64,000 bases of DNA, from NCBI GenBank assembly GCA_963693315.1, contig OY856186.1, positions 131,026,930-131,090,929 of the forward strand, written 5' to 3'. This DNA is from Diogma glabrata. Taxonomy: Eukaryota > Arthropoda > Insecta > Diptera > Cylindrotomidae. Shown here piece after piece: positions 52,466 through 64,000 of this stretch (positions are counted from its first letter, which is position 1; every line of letters starts with the position of its first letter). The translations under genes were made by a program, and so were the position numbers. The notes below the pieces were generated by a model. It had not been told where the DNA came from. It saw only the letters and a program-made list of their open reading frames with translations, and made no database searches.

Positions 52466-53734
52466 TATGTAGTTATTAACTTTATTCAACTACTGTTATA
52501 TTTTGGGTGTAACACATTATATTTTAAATAAACCTCATTTTGTTCTCAGAAAAATCTTAACGTGTAGTTGTCCCAATCAAGGTGAAATTGTTTGCATTAT
52601 ATATTTTCTTTCTTTGAGTAATGATCTGCAAAATTCCAGATGAGGTTGTTTTTTTTACTCTAATTTTTTTCAGAGTTGAAATTTTCAGATAATATTTTCA
52701 AAACATTATCCTTTGAGAAAATGAAAAATAAATCAATCGATTTTTTGGACATTCTGACATGATATGATTAAATGACAAATTCATCTAAACATATATTATA
52801 TAAAAAACCTTCTATTAAGGAACCTCTAAAATTGGGCAGAATATTATTGCTGTATGGAAAACAAACATAAACCCTAAAGCCAAATGTCGTTTAAAAGCAG
52901 GCCATAACCTAAGCTTTAAAACTTATCGTTGTTTCAATTAAGACTGATATCGGTAACGGTATTACTGTTAATACCGTTATTGGCTTTAAGACCTCATTCC
53001 GGTATTAAGGTTCAGTATTACCGAATTAAAGAAAAAATTAATATTTGCCCACAGAAAATTCATCACATTAAATATTATTATTTTTATTATTATTATCATT
53101 TCTTTATTTCATTTCTTGTTTGTAATTACAATAAATAATATAAATATAAATCTAGAACTGATATGATGAAATAAAGTTCAGCTCCGTGAGGATATAAATA
53201 TTCGTAGTGGAGCATCTCAATTGTTGTTAGCTATATATAATCTTAAATTTATGTAATAGTTAGTAAACAAGGTAATAGGTTAATTATATATGACTAAGAC
53301 AAAACGTAAAATGCACTATAATAAAGAAAACTATTATATCACAGAAGGAAAAAAATAAAATCAATAATAAACCTCAAAAACCTTAACAACAACTTTAATT
53401 GTATAGGTTGGGTTAGGCTAGGCTAAGGTAAAGTAGATGTCATAATAACACAAGGTCAGGACAGCAGACCTAGACCAAAGTAGGTACGTTGTGATAACAC
53501 AAAGTCTTCTTGCCCTACTCAAACCATTTGGAGCTTCTGCTGAAGTAAGTATTTCCCTAACTATAAAATTACAGAAGTCAGTAAGAGTGCGTTCCAAAAC
53601 GAATTTGCAATCTATGGGCCAATGCTGGACACCTATAAAATAGATGGAACTTTAATTCTAACAACTTATTCTTTATAAAAAGTTACTATTACTTTATTTT
53701 GACAAAATGAAAAATCTATTATACTTATTTTTAC
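52466..53734. other. AT-rich stretch with TACCG/CGGTA words, no genes seen
   Basis: Near 52945-53030 GGTAACGGTATTACTGTTAA, TACCGTTATT and CCGGTATTAAGG form alternating inverted words. Similar ones are at 63598-63655. The rest is featureless apart from GGTTAGGCTAGGCTAAGG near 53410. Confidence 0.45.
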
Positions 53735-54859
53735 TTCTCCACAATTTTAAATTGTGTGAAGTAATGCAATCTATAGAGAAAAAAAATCTTACATACCCCA
53801 TATTTTGTTTTTTCTTTTGTTTTGGACCATTTTCTATCTAAATAGCCAATAAAAATTTTGATGTACGTCTGTGTGTCCTGCATAGGGTGTTGATGAAACT
53901 TTGGCAAATGATCAAAGTTCAATTGAAAATGGAACATCTGTATTCATTTCAAATTTGGACAAAATATCTGGGGAGGTCTCCCGAACACCTCTAAGTTTAA
54001 ATCTTCAATAACTTCTAATCCCGGCGTATGATCTTATGGAAACCTAGTATATAAGGTCTTAATACTGGTTCCAATATTTCTGCATACCAACTTCCGGTTT
54101 GTCACTTTCAGTTAAAAAGTTTTTTGTTCAGGTGTTTATCCCTACTGTAGCCTAAAATTACCGATCGATTTTCATGAAACGTTGGTAAAAGCTTTCAAGT
54201 AACATTAGAAAGATTTTGTCAGCTTTTGGAGTACATTGGATATAGAGTTGGGGGTCCACCCCCAGGGTTGTGGTTTTTTCCACCATGTTTTTAATGTTTC
54301 TTGGGAGCGTACAACATTCGTTCGAGAATGACTTTTATGACACTTTGGAAAAAGATGCAAATATGTATGGAGGGGAACTAATTGATTTTCGAGCTTTCGA
54401 GCCCCGAGCACATGTTTTTGAAAGCTCAATAACATCTGTACCTGACAATCGAATAGGATGAAACTTGGTACATAAGCATTTAATACAGTTTACAGCAGCT
54501 CTGTATTCCAACTTCCGGTTTTTCACTTCTGATAATATAATTTTTTTTGAAGTTTTTTCAGTGTCTTTATGCACACTATAGCCTACAATAATGAAGTAAT
54601 TATGACGAAACTTATGAGAAAGGTTGCAATTAGTATGAGAATATAGTTATCATCTTTTGAGACACATTGATCAAAGTGGCGGGGGGTCTACCATACAAAT
54701 GCTGACCTTTCACACTTTGTTTTTAAAGTTTGTTGGGAGCATACAGACTTCATTCATCAATCAATTCTAATGACACTTTGAAAAAAAATGGAGACTTAAA
54801 TGACAAAGAACTGATTAGTTTTTGGACAATATTGGGATAAGTGGTGGGGGCCTCCCGAA
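53735..54859 (+). repeat. Composite repeat family C, copy 3 left part
   Basis: Starts at the same small palindrome as copy 1 (AATTTTAAATTGTGTGAAG) and runs through the same ordered words. It is cut at 54859 by the hAT insertion and continues at 57903. Confidence 0.85.
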
Positions 54860-55470
54860 TAGGGTTTCTAATCCGGATATCCGGATATCAAACTATCCGG
54901 ATTATTCGACCAATTTCCACTATTCGATTATCCGGATACTTTTTTGTAATTATCCGGATATTAAAAAACCTTTATTTTGTAGAAAAAATAATCAAATTGC
55001 GTTTCAAAGTTAAAAATAAATATTTAAACTGCGTTGCAAAGTTTATTAGTGCAGTGAAGTGACTGTTAGTTCAAAATTTGTTTACAACTTCAAAGTTATG
55101 AAAACTGTAATCTGTGAATATTTTATTACACTCTTCGTCAATCTGCAGTGTAAAGTGTTACAAATATTTATTTGATGCAATGTTGATTTCAAAAAAGTAA
55201 TGTTTTAAAAACATGCAGCCCGTCAATAAAATCTGAAGTATGCTAGTATTTTAAAGGTTCTTAGAACAGGATTCTTTTTAATAATTTATATATTTTACAT
55301 CTGCTTCAATAAATACAGTATATTATAACTATGTTAGTATATTTATTTAACAACAAACAGATTTCAAATTTTTAAAAGCACTGGCTATACATCGTCAAAA
55401 CGCTCTGAAGTTTGGAATCATTTAAAAAAAATTTAAAAAAAGAGATGTTGCTTTCTGTTAGCATTGCAGT

Positions 55471-56604
55471 TAGAGATGTTAAAATACGGTATTTAATTTT
55501 TTTTGTATAATACAGCGTATTATACATTGTATAATACAAAATAAAATACCGTATATTCTGTACAAAAGTGCAATAGCCGACATACAGTGTTAGTGGTATA
55601 ACAACAAAAAATTACTTCCATCACCATTTTCAATCACAACTAATTCATTTTCTTCTAAATATCTGCCCCGACATTTGGATTTCTTATCGTTATCTTTATT
55701 TATATTTCTTAAACAAATGCTAATAAGATCTATTTATTCATCTGATTCTGCTTGGTTTCAATATTAATCACTTTCATTCGCGTCGAGCTATGTATTTATG
55801 TTTTTATTTAAATTAAAGACTTATCATTTTCCATCGGTAAACTGTTGGATATTTAAATTATGATTTTTCCCATAAACAAGTTTACGCCTCGCCTCGTTGA
55901 TTTGTAAGACAAATACTTCTTGCAGTATGAGTTAGGCTGCAGATTGAAAAAGATTTTTCTGTTACAGTGGAATATGCGGAACGATGAAACATTCCGAAGA
56001 GCCACAAACTATTTGCCACTAAGTTAAACAATCAATATAGCTGCCATCGGTTTCAGAATGTGAGTTTTGAGTGTTTTAGTTAATCAATTTGAATGTATAG
56101 AAAGAGGACTGCTCAAAGATGTAAAAGTGAATGACAGTCCATGAGTTCATAGCTCATAATGAGTGGAACGGAATGGGTTCATGGCTCATAATTTTAATTT
56201 GCTGCATAAAAAAAAATTCTCTATAACGGTGAATAGTAATGATGCAGCATTCGATGTTTGAAATTTATGTTCTGTTGGTATTACAACAATTTTGTTGCCA
56301 TAGAAATTTGCGAATCACTAAGAATGCGTTTCTAACTGTTAGTAACAAGGGGCAATAACTCATTGATTCCTTCTGTATCGTTCATATATTCGAGAATCAG
56401 TAGTATATATTTTCGCAGTTATAAATTCTTCAAGTAATCCACGCGAAATCTCAATAAAATGGCAGATTACTGATTCGCGCGCCACCACAATAGAAAAAAA
56501 TTTTATAATAAAATACCTGGTATTTTACTACGTTTTGGACAATACGGTATTTTACGTATAATACCGCGTATTATACAATAGTATTAAACACTTTTACATC
56601 ACTA
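55471..56604. mobile_element. Non-autonomous hAT-like element nested in the hAT element
   Basis: Begins TAGAGATGTTAAAA and ends TTTTACATCACTA, an imperfect TIR of hAT type. The word ATTGCAGT flanks it exactly (55463-55470 and 56605-56612), an 8-bp target duplication. Inside both ends, TAATAC and GTATTATAC words with CGGTATTTTA recur as subterminal repeats. The 1134-bp interior has no transposase-like frame, so it must be moved by another hAT enzyme. Confidence 0.9.
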
Positions 56605-56639
56605 ATTGCAGTAAACAAATTGGATGTAAAAGATAAATC

Positions 56640-57630
56640 ATTTAAAAGTTCATAAAATAATCATAAATTCAGCTTCAACTTTAACTTCAATCGATAAAAT
56701 TCATGAATCATCTACATCAAAAAAACATAAAAGTGATTCCGGTGATGGTGGAATTACAAAATTCTTAAAAATGAAACCCCGTATGAAATTTTGTCTCGAT
56801 GTGTGAGATGAGATGAGTTGAGTGACAGAAGATGAGTTTTCAATGAATGCTATAGTGGAATCATAGATATGTCCGAAGTAAAGGCATTGTCATGCCTAAA
56901 AATCTCTCTAGTGTAACGAAAAGTATTTTAAAACTGTATGGTATTAAAAAGAGAGAGTTGTTAGATCTCTTATTTCCACTGGAAAAAGCTGTAAGAGAAT
57001 TAAGCGAAAATTCAGCGACGCTTTTGACTGTTGCAGGCGTTCACAAATTTGTTTTCAAAAAGTTAGAAGAATGTGGAACGAATTTTTCAAAAAAGTTAAT
57101 TAAACAGATAAAAAATCGAATGGATGAACGTCGTGATAAATTCCTTATGACTATGTTAATCTTTTTACAAACAGACAATATTCCACATTTCAATAAATAT
57201 TTTCATTATGTTACAAATGGTGCCTCTATTGCATTGTCGGTAGAATTTTTAGAAGAATACATCCACCTGTGATTATGATGACTCTGAAGAAATCACTGAA
57301 GAAATTACTATTGAAAGTAAGGATGATGAAAGTCTAAGTAGTGAGATGTTGTCACTGCAGAAACAACTTGAGAATGCAATTCCTTCAATTGTGCTCATGT
57401 TGAGAAGCAGAATGAAGAAAGTTCCACATTGCTGAAAAAAGATTTCGTTTATTTAAATAATTATAATAAAAAATGACACAATTTAAATATTCTATATCGC
57501 GCATTATTAACATATATTAACCTATCTGGACTGCAACAGAGCGCGTATTTTCTGTTAATGGTCTCACCAGGACAAAAATTAGGACTGGACTCAATTTCGA
57601 ACAACATTTAATGCAATAATTTTTCTAGCA
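56640..57630 (+). pseudogene. hAT transposase relic
   Basis: SKKHKSDSGDGGITKFLKMK near 56720 and YEILSRCV near 56783 fit the start of a hAT transposase. The 126-codon frame at 56892-57272 carries LLFPLEKAVRELSENSATLL and RMDERRDKFL, the regular mid-region. An acidic stretch (57280-57370) follows. ATERVFSVNGLTRTKIRTGL near 57545 is the C-terminal dimerisation region. Frameshifts and stops separate these pieces. The region normally holding much of the RNase H-like core is missing. Non-functional. Confidence 0.8.
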
Positions 57631-57902
57631 ATCAATGAATCAACTTCGTTAAATATATGATTAATTCTATTTTTTATTGTTATTTTATGATATGTTACTA
57701 TTTTTGTTATTTTGTGACTATGTATATATATGAATTAATATAGATATACGAAAAATATGCATAAATGAATTAAATACCGCGAAATAAAAAGCATATCTTA
57801 TTATTTGTTTTAATTATCCGGATATCCGGATTATCCAGATAAATAATTTTTTTTGTAATCGATATCCGGATAATAAAATAGGTCGGATGTTTAGAAACCC
57901 TA

Positions 57903-58865
57903 CTCCCGAACACCTGTTTATTGTGTCACCATTTTTCAATGTTTGTTGGGAGCATACAACATTCGTTCGTGAATGAATTTTGATGACACTTTGGGAAAAG
58001 ATGCAAATTTGTATGGCAAGGAACTGTTTAGTTTTTGAGCGATTGTAAACACAGTGGTGGGGAATCCCCTGAGGACATGTTTTTTAAAAGCTCAATAGCA
58101 TCTGTACCTGATAATCGAATTGGGTGAAACTTGGTACATAAGCATTTAGTACGGTTTAAAACAGTCCTACATCAAAAATTTCGGTTTTTTACTTCCGCTA
58201 AAAAAAATGTCTATATAATTTTTCAATTTTTTTCAGTGTGTTTATGCACAATACAGCGTACAATAAGAAGTGATTATGATAAAACTTATGGAAAAGGTTC
58301 CAATTAGTGTGAGAATAAAATTATCATCCTTTGGGACACATTGATCACAGTGGCGGGGATCTACCATACAATTGCTGATTTTTCACACTTTGTTTTTAAA
58401 GTTTGTTGGGGGCATACAGACTTCATTCATTAATCAATTTTAATGACACTTTGAAAAAAATGGAGACTTAAATGACAAAGAACTGATTAGTTTTTGGACA
58501 ATATTGGGATCAGTGGTGGGGGCCTCCCGAACACCTGTTTATTGTGTCACCATTATTTCAATGTTTGTTGAAAGCATACAGCATTCGTTCGTGAATGAAT
58601 ATTGATGACACTTTTGAAAAAGATGCAAATATGTACGACAAGGAACTTGTTAGTTTTTGAGCGATAGTGAACAAAGTGGTAGGGGTGTCACAAACACCTG
58701 TTTTTTGCAAGCTAAATAATATCTGTATCTGAATTGGATGAAACTTGATACATAAGCAATTAGTACGGTTTACAACATTTCTGCATCCCAACTTCCAGTT
58801 TTTTACTTTCGGTAAAAAATTTTGTTTTAATTTTTTGAAGTTTTTTCAGTGTCTTTATGCACACA
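57903..58865 (+). repeat. Composite repeat family C, copy 3 right part
   Basis: Continues the repeat cut by hAT, beginning with the duplicated CTCCCGAA then CACCTGTTTATTG. Two more units follow with the same words, up to the ATCAGCGTCGCAATA word at 58864, where another insertion begins. Confidence 0.85.
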
Positions 58866-58891
58866 TCAGCGTCGCAATATTTTTTTTTATT

Positions 58892-59828
58892 GAAAATAAC
58901 TATAAGAACTGAATCTAAAAAATTATGGTGCAAATTATGAAACTTTCTGCAATCCATACAATTTTAGAGCGATCTAGTTTCGAACCAATGAGAAAATTTT
59001 TAAACTTTAAAAAAGTTTATCATTCTCATCAGGGCTAGCCGACTAGATAAACTCTACCAAAAAATGTTAACGCTAATGATTATAAACAAAAATTAGGTTA
59101 CAACTCTAGCGAAGTGTAAAAACAAAAAATTTACATAAACATACATTTAATAAATTCAGGTTTAGTCAATTAATTTCTCTGGTGATCACTGTTTTGTTAT
59201 ACTCTAGATTTTCTAGTATTGAATAACAAAATTGTATCTGTGAGAAGAAGATGACTAGTCTTCACTTGTGTCTATTGACACATGATCAACAATTAATTCA
59301 GTAAATTATTTGTGATGTAACATCACCCCGATGGAAAATCTCCCATCGGGGTGATGTTACATCACAAATAATTTACTGAATTAATTGTTGATCATGTGTC
59401 AATAGACACAAGTGAAGACTAGTCATCTTCTTCTCACAGATACAATTTTGTTATTCAATACTAGAAAATCTAGAGTATAACAAAACAGTGATCACCAGAG
59501 AAATTAATTGACTAAACCTGAATTTATTAAATGTATGTTTATGTAAATTTTTTGTTTTTACACTTCGCTAGAGTTGTAACCTAATTTTTGTTTATAATCA
59601 TTAGCGTTAACATTTTTTGGTAGAGTTTATCTAGTCGGCTAGCCCTGATGAGAATGATAAACTTTTTTAAAGTTTAAAAATTTTCTCATTGGTTCGAAAC
59701 TAGATCGCTCTAAAATTGTATGGATTGCAAAAAGTTTCATAATTTGCACCATAATTTTTTAGATTCAGTTCTTATATTATTCTTGATGGGAGATTTTCCA
59801 TCGGGGTGATGTTACATCGAAAATAACT
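58892..59828. mobile_element. Inverted-dimer hairpin element, second copy
   Basis: Arms of about 430 bp (58901-59334 and 59342-59776) are reverse complements, with a loop of about 7 bases at CCCCGATGG / CCATCGGGG. The right end has an additional piece (about 59777-59817) that repeats the centre-proximal segment GGAGATTTTCCATCGGGGTG. GAAAATAACTA stands on both sides (58893-58903 and 59818-59828), an 11-bp duplication. The sequence is clearly related to 31748-32811 throughout, including CATCAGGGCTAGCCGACTAG and the B-box-like GGTTCGAAAC at 59692. The extra piece is on the opposite end compared with that copy. Confidence 0.85.
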
Positions 59829-60313
59829 AATTTAATTTTTTTATTTCTTTACTTGATTTTGATACAAAAATTAAACTTAATGACTAAATGTAGTTTAATA
59901 TTCAATATAAGAATTTAAATAAAGATAGGTTTGTATCGTTATTAATATTTCTTGCAATGGCAAAAGTTGCCGGCGCAAGATTCTTAAAACAATTTATTAT
60001 TTTAAAATTAAATTTCTTAACTATTTGAAAATTAAATTTCAGTGCATACACTTATTCATGTTGTAAACAATTAATCTACCAAACAATAAAGTAAGTAAAC
60101 AACATGATTAATCGTACAAAAACTATCTTATGAGTTTCAATTTAACTAGTTAATTATTATTATTACTCGCGTTAGTTTGTATCTCTCTTAAGAATTCCTT
60201 TAATTTTATTTTAAATATCGAAATTTTTTCAATATTTTTGATTATTTGTGGCAGTTGATTGAAGTTCTGTATCCCAAAAACTAGACTGTTCACCAGATGT
60301 TCGGCAATAATCG
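59829..60313. other. AT-rich stretch, nothing recognised
   Basis: No supported gene or repeat. A 64-codon minus-strand frame overlapping the following TIR is not conserved. Confidence 0.4.
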
Positions 60314-61139
60314 ATATATGGGCTATTATTTTGAAAACGTACATCGAAAAAAAAACACCTATTTTTTAAAAATCTGAAATTTTGATATTTTGTTGGTATT
60401 GACAAAAGGAAAAAAGTCATTTCAGCTTTTATTTTTTGTTTACTCTGAATCGGAGTTATGCGCGGTTGAATTTTGAGGCTTTTTCACGTAGTTTTTGGTA
60501 ATGGTGGCAATGTTTTGTAAATAGGTGCCACAAATTTCATCTGACTTACGTATATTTTTGCAAGTAAAAAGGAAAATAATTGAATAATTGAAATAAGTAA
60601 GTTTAAAATTAATAACTTTTCTCTTTTCCGCTAGGCGGCGCGTAAAACCTTGGTTTACTTCAAAGCTCATATCTCAAAAAGTAGGTTTTTTTTTTTTTGT
60701 TTTTCACAAATTTTAAAGTAAACATATGCAGCTATGAAATTGAGAAATAAAAAGTCAGCAATTCAATATGGATTTTTTCTTACGATTTTTTAAGGTATAT
60801 GAAAAATTCACATGTGTTTTTTTATTAAGTTAATAATCCTGTACTAAATGTGGATCTAATAAATTAAACATTTCATATTTTAACACCTGCAATAAATTTG
60901 AACCATTTTTTGTGTATTTCTGATTGAGAAACAGGTTTTTATTCAGAACAAGAATAGGAGATCCCAATGATCGAAGATTTTGTTATAATTTCAACATCAC
61001 CAACACTAACATTAGAAAAAAACATTAAAAAAATATTTTTCCTATAAACATTATAATTTAATGTATAATATTGATTAATAAATACATTAAAAAATTAATT
61101 TATATATTTTTTTTTTTGCCTTTAAATTGAAATATTTAT

Positions 61140-62175
61140 GATCATCAGAAAAAAAAAGAAAAACATTTTGGCAATTATTTTATCGGGTGTAGTGTTATCC
61201 GGTAAAAAACAGTGGAATCCTTGAGTTCTTTGTTTTCTTCCAAGAACATTTCGTAGATGTCGGTGAGGGTCCATAACACCAACCGCTTTGATTTCTTAAT
61301 TTTTGTCGATCCTTCTGTAATAGTAACAACATCTTTAAGGCCAGGCATTGTTCTACTAATTTCCTCTGATAAGAAGTATGTTTGAATTTGTTTTACTATA
61401 TTTTGTGACAAACTGTGCACTTGTTTGTTTTGAGGCCAACTGTAAGGACCTACTGTTTCCAACAGATCCATGGCGAATTCTACCAGTCGTCTTGATGCAT
61501 TAAATTCATCCTGGATACGTTGATTTGACCAAAATTTACGTGGTAGAGTTGTCAACAAAAACACTTGTTTTGATTTACAGCTGGCATCTTTAAACTCTTT
61601 TTTAAGGTTCATAAGCCATGATGTATATTCACATTCCTCGTTTGGTGATTACAATTTAACTGAGTCTACTTGAAATATTCTTTGACTTATTGCCGATGTG
61701 ACACTTGCAATTTTTTTATAACTTCCTGTTGTAATATGATTTTGTTTGATAGGAGATTCGGCTAACCTTCCAAGAACATTGTTAATATCTTCTAAAATGT
61801 CATTAAGTAGTTCAGGAACTGGTGGAGATATAGTATCAACCGAAACTGGTGATGGATCTAAAGATGCTGGAGGTATTTGAATATTTTCGTTCGTTGGAAC
61901 ATTTTCAACATCCTGATTTATAGAAATAATTTTGCTATCGATAGTTTCTGAACATGAAAGCTGCTGTATAGAAAATATTAGTTGCATATGAATTTTTATT
62001 CATTTTAATAAAATAATTAAATTTACCTTATTTTTATAGATATAAGTGCGACATGTTTCACATATAAACTGGTCATCACGCAAAGTAAAATTTAGGGTCG
62101 CAGCTTTTTGAATGCTGGTGTGACCAGTTTCACATTTTTTGATGTCCGCTGATGATTTTTGAGACCGTACAAGTT
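61140..62175 (-). pseudogene. ORF of long-TIR element B (unnamed transposon protein family), two exons
   Basis: On the minus strand, exon 1 (about 62165-62030) reads DIKKCETGHTSIQKAAT and FICETCRTYIYKN, a C-H-CXXC zinc-binding pattern. A GTAAATT donor follows AAG near 62029, and TTTTCTATACAG near 61966 is the acceptor, giving a 64-base intron. Exon 2 reads QLSCSETIDSK, a proline/serine linker, LLNDILEDINNVLGRL, a TAA at 61649, then on in the same frame through WLMNLKKEFKDASCKSKQ, LLTTLPRKFW, EEISRTMPGLKDVV and KKSKRLVLWTLTDIYEMF. It stops at 61175, before the FSKF and RPK region seen in element A. The exon-intron model is my inference. It is collinear with 38470-39540 over about 100 residues. 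Confidence 0.7.
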
Positions 62176-62270
62176 ACAGCACAATTTGAAAGGCATTTCT
62201 ATTATTATCTTTTCTAAACGTTATGTCTTCTAAATATTTTGGAATATAATTGATTATAAGGCAATCCAAT

Positions 62271-62391
<121 letters not shown>

Positions 62392-63294
62392 CTTGAAATA
62401 GTTTTGACATAGGTAGAATCAGGCAAAATTAGGTAGGTACAATTTAAAATATTTTGATTGGATGCAAGTATAATTTGGTCAAAAACCGTTTGTGGGCGTC
62501 ATTAGAAATTTTAAATGTTAAAATTATGAGTCTCTAATGAGATTTTAATTAGTAAAAAGGGGCTGAATAGACATTTTTTAAAATAAATAAACATTTTACA
62601 CACCCTTTTAATAATTTAAATTCCTTTATTTTACCACTTAACTTAAATTAATTTTTAATAAGTTTTTAACCATTTAGCCGCACAGAAAATGGTTCAAATT
62701 TATTGCAGGTGTTAAAATATGAAATGTTTAATTTATTAGATCCACATTTAGTACAGGATTATTAACTTAATAAAAAAACACATGTGAATTTTTCATATAC
62801 CAAACTTTAAAAAATCGTAAGAAAAAATCCATATTGAATTGCTGACTTTTTATTTCTCAATTTCATAGCTGCATATGTTTACTTTAAAATTTGTGAAAAA
62901 CAAAAAAAAAATGCCTACTTTTTGAGATATGAGCTTTGAAGTAAACCAAGGTTTTACGCGCCGCCTAGCGGAAAAGAGAAAAGTTATTAATTTTAAACTT
63001 ACTTATTTCAATTATTCAATTATTTTCCTTTTTACTTGCAAAAATATACGTAAGTCGGATGAAATTTGTGGCACCTATTTACAAAACATTACCACCATTA
63101 CCAAAAACTACGTGAAAAAGCCTCAAAATTCAACCGCGCATAACTCCGATTCAGAGTACACAAAAAATAAAAGCAGAAATGACTTTTTTCCTTTTGTCAA
63201 TGCCAACAAAATATCAAAATTTCAGATTTTTTAAAAATCAAAAATTTAAAAATCAACAAAAAAATGTACGTTTTCAAAATAATAGCCCATATAT

Positions 63295-63769
63295 TTCACC
63301 ACACTGTCTCGTTTCATAGGAATGAATGAAGTTGACGTTTTATATTATGAAGTTATTCTTAATCAATTTATTTATAATTTTGAACACAAACAAAGTTGTT
63401 TCATATTTTATAAGCGAGTTCAGTGTTAAAAACTTGTCTTTATATAAAGCTGTTGCATATGAAAAATACGGTAATCTTTTTATTATTCGTTTTATTGATT
63501 GAAATAAAATAAAACTTACTAAATACTGGCCAATTTAAATATTTTTCTTCAATCGATTTCTGAAGAAGAATGTACTAATTGTTCCATTTTCTGGAATATC
63601 GGCATTACCAGTAATACCGGTAATGTGAGAAACTTATAACGTTGATACCGGTATTGGCAAAAATGGTCATTTTGGAAGCCCTAGTATCAAACGCAATAAA
63701 GCAAAAGCCTTATAAAAGATTTTGAAATTCGACAGCTTTTAATATGAGTTGTAACAATAGTATGTATCC
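63295..63769. other. Unassigned stretch with TACCGGTA words
   Basis: CAGTAATACCGGTAATGTG and TTGATACCGGTATTGGC near 63610-63655 are close to words at 52945-53030. No genes seen. Confidence 0.4.
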
Positions 63770-63984
63770 CTAGAAAAAATATTGCGACGCTGATGCATAT
63801 GCTGACTTCTTTCACCACAGCTCAAAAAACATAGTGTTCTGGATATTTAATGAGTTAATATCCATCAAATACTTTATTTAAAAGTAATTCATTTTTGGTG
63901 AATAGTTATATGAAATTGTTATGATATTTGGACTTTTATACGAAATTATGATATTAATTTACACCGGAAAGCTAAAAAATAATA
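63770..63984 (-). repeat. Inverted-repeat partner, copy 2
   Basis: AAAAAATATTGCGACGCTGA, then GCATATGCTGAC, ACATAGTGTTCTGG and TTAATATCCATCAAATACTT: the reverse complement of 52300-52465 in the same order. It runs close to the window edge. Confidence 0.75.
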
Positions 63985-64000
63985 TATGAAAACTGAATCT

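Larger units (their letters stand above)
54860..57902 (+). mobile_element. hAT-superfamily DNA transposon, decayed
   Basis: Ends TAGGGTTTCTAA and its reverse complement. The 8-bp word CTCCCGAA stands immediately on both sides (54852-54859 and 57903-57910), and the interrupted family C repeat reads on correctly across it, which proves the insertion. Subterminal words CCGGATATCCGGAT recur in both ends. 8-bp duplications, short TIRs and the transposase relic at 56640-57630 place it in hAT. It was itself hit by another element at 55471-56604. Confidence 0.93.

Noticed and set aside
60440..60670. 76-codon frame, with an apparent paralogue at 62929-63234
   Set aside because: Both are in the two TIRs of long-TIR element B, so their similarity comes from the inverted repeat and not from protein conservation.

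Overview
The window looks like AT-rich heterochromatin-type or intergenic DNA from an arthropod, most likely an insect. This rests on the mix of RTE-, jockey- and R1-like non-LTR elements, Ty3/gypsy-type LTR elements, hAT, Ginger and foldback DNA elements, a short run of the insect telomere-type motif TTAGG, GT-AG introns, and hundreds of bases of pure (AT)n. I see no tRNA, rRNA or clearly conserved host gene. One small two-exon candidate (47226-48012) is the only plausible non-transposon gene. Species cannot be read from the sequence.

Layout. 1-2540: 5' part of an RTE-type non-LTR element on the minus strand, with an open endonuclease-RT frame running off the window. 2587-8878: a complete but frame-broken Ty3/gypsy element with 624-bp LTRs and a tRNA-Leu type primer site. 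8879-10911: one long (AT)n tract broken by a 759-bp foldback element and a 701-bp MITE. 10912-12880: families of interspersed repeats. 12880-14490: relics of a gypsy pol and of an R1-like RT. 14490-20374: low-information DNA with small palindromes, a three-unit satellite and repeat copies. 20375-30919: a young LTR element (1.2-kb LTRs, 4-bp target duplication) that carries only a short gag on the minus strand and was hit by an intact, full-length jockey-like element (24037-28467, 13-bp target duplication).

30920-37430: an inverted-dimer hairpin element with target duplication, a solo LTR, a dead non-LTR RT and two smaller palindromes. 37433-46820: a chain of (AT)n blocks separated by a long-TIR element with a decayed, unnamed ORF family (37868-40210) and by a 6-kb Ginger-type element (40544-46556), itself loaded with an RTE relic, an R1-like endonuclease piece and a minisatellite. 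47226-50035: the candidate small gene and two non-LTR C-terminal relics. 50130-58865: a high-copy composite repeat interrupted by a palindromic insertion and by a hAT element (exact 8-bp duplication), which holds a second hAT-like non-autonomous element (again an exact 8-bp duplication). 58866-63984: a second inverted-dimer hairpin and a second long-TIR element whose ORF is homologous to the one at 38470-39540.

The window therefore records successive nested insertions. Three things stand out: hairpin-shaped inverted-dimer elements with target duplications; a long-TIR element family with its own spliced ORF family that I cannot name; and the repeated use of (AT)n tracts as landing sites by unrelated transposons. 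The only elements that look coding-competent are the jockey-like element and the visible part of the RTE element. No other reading frame of any length looks functional.
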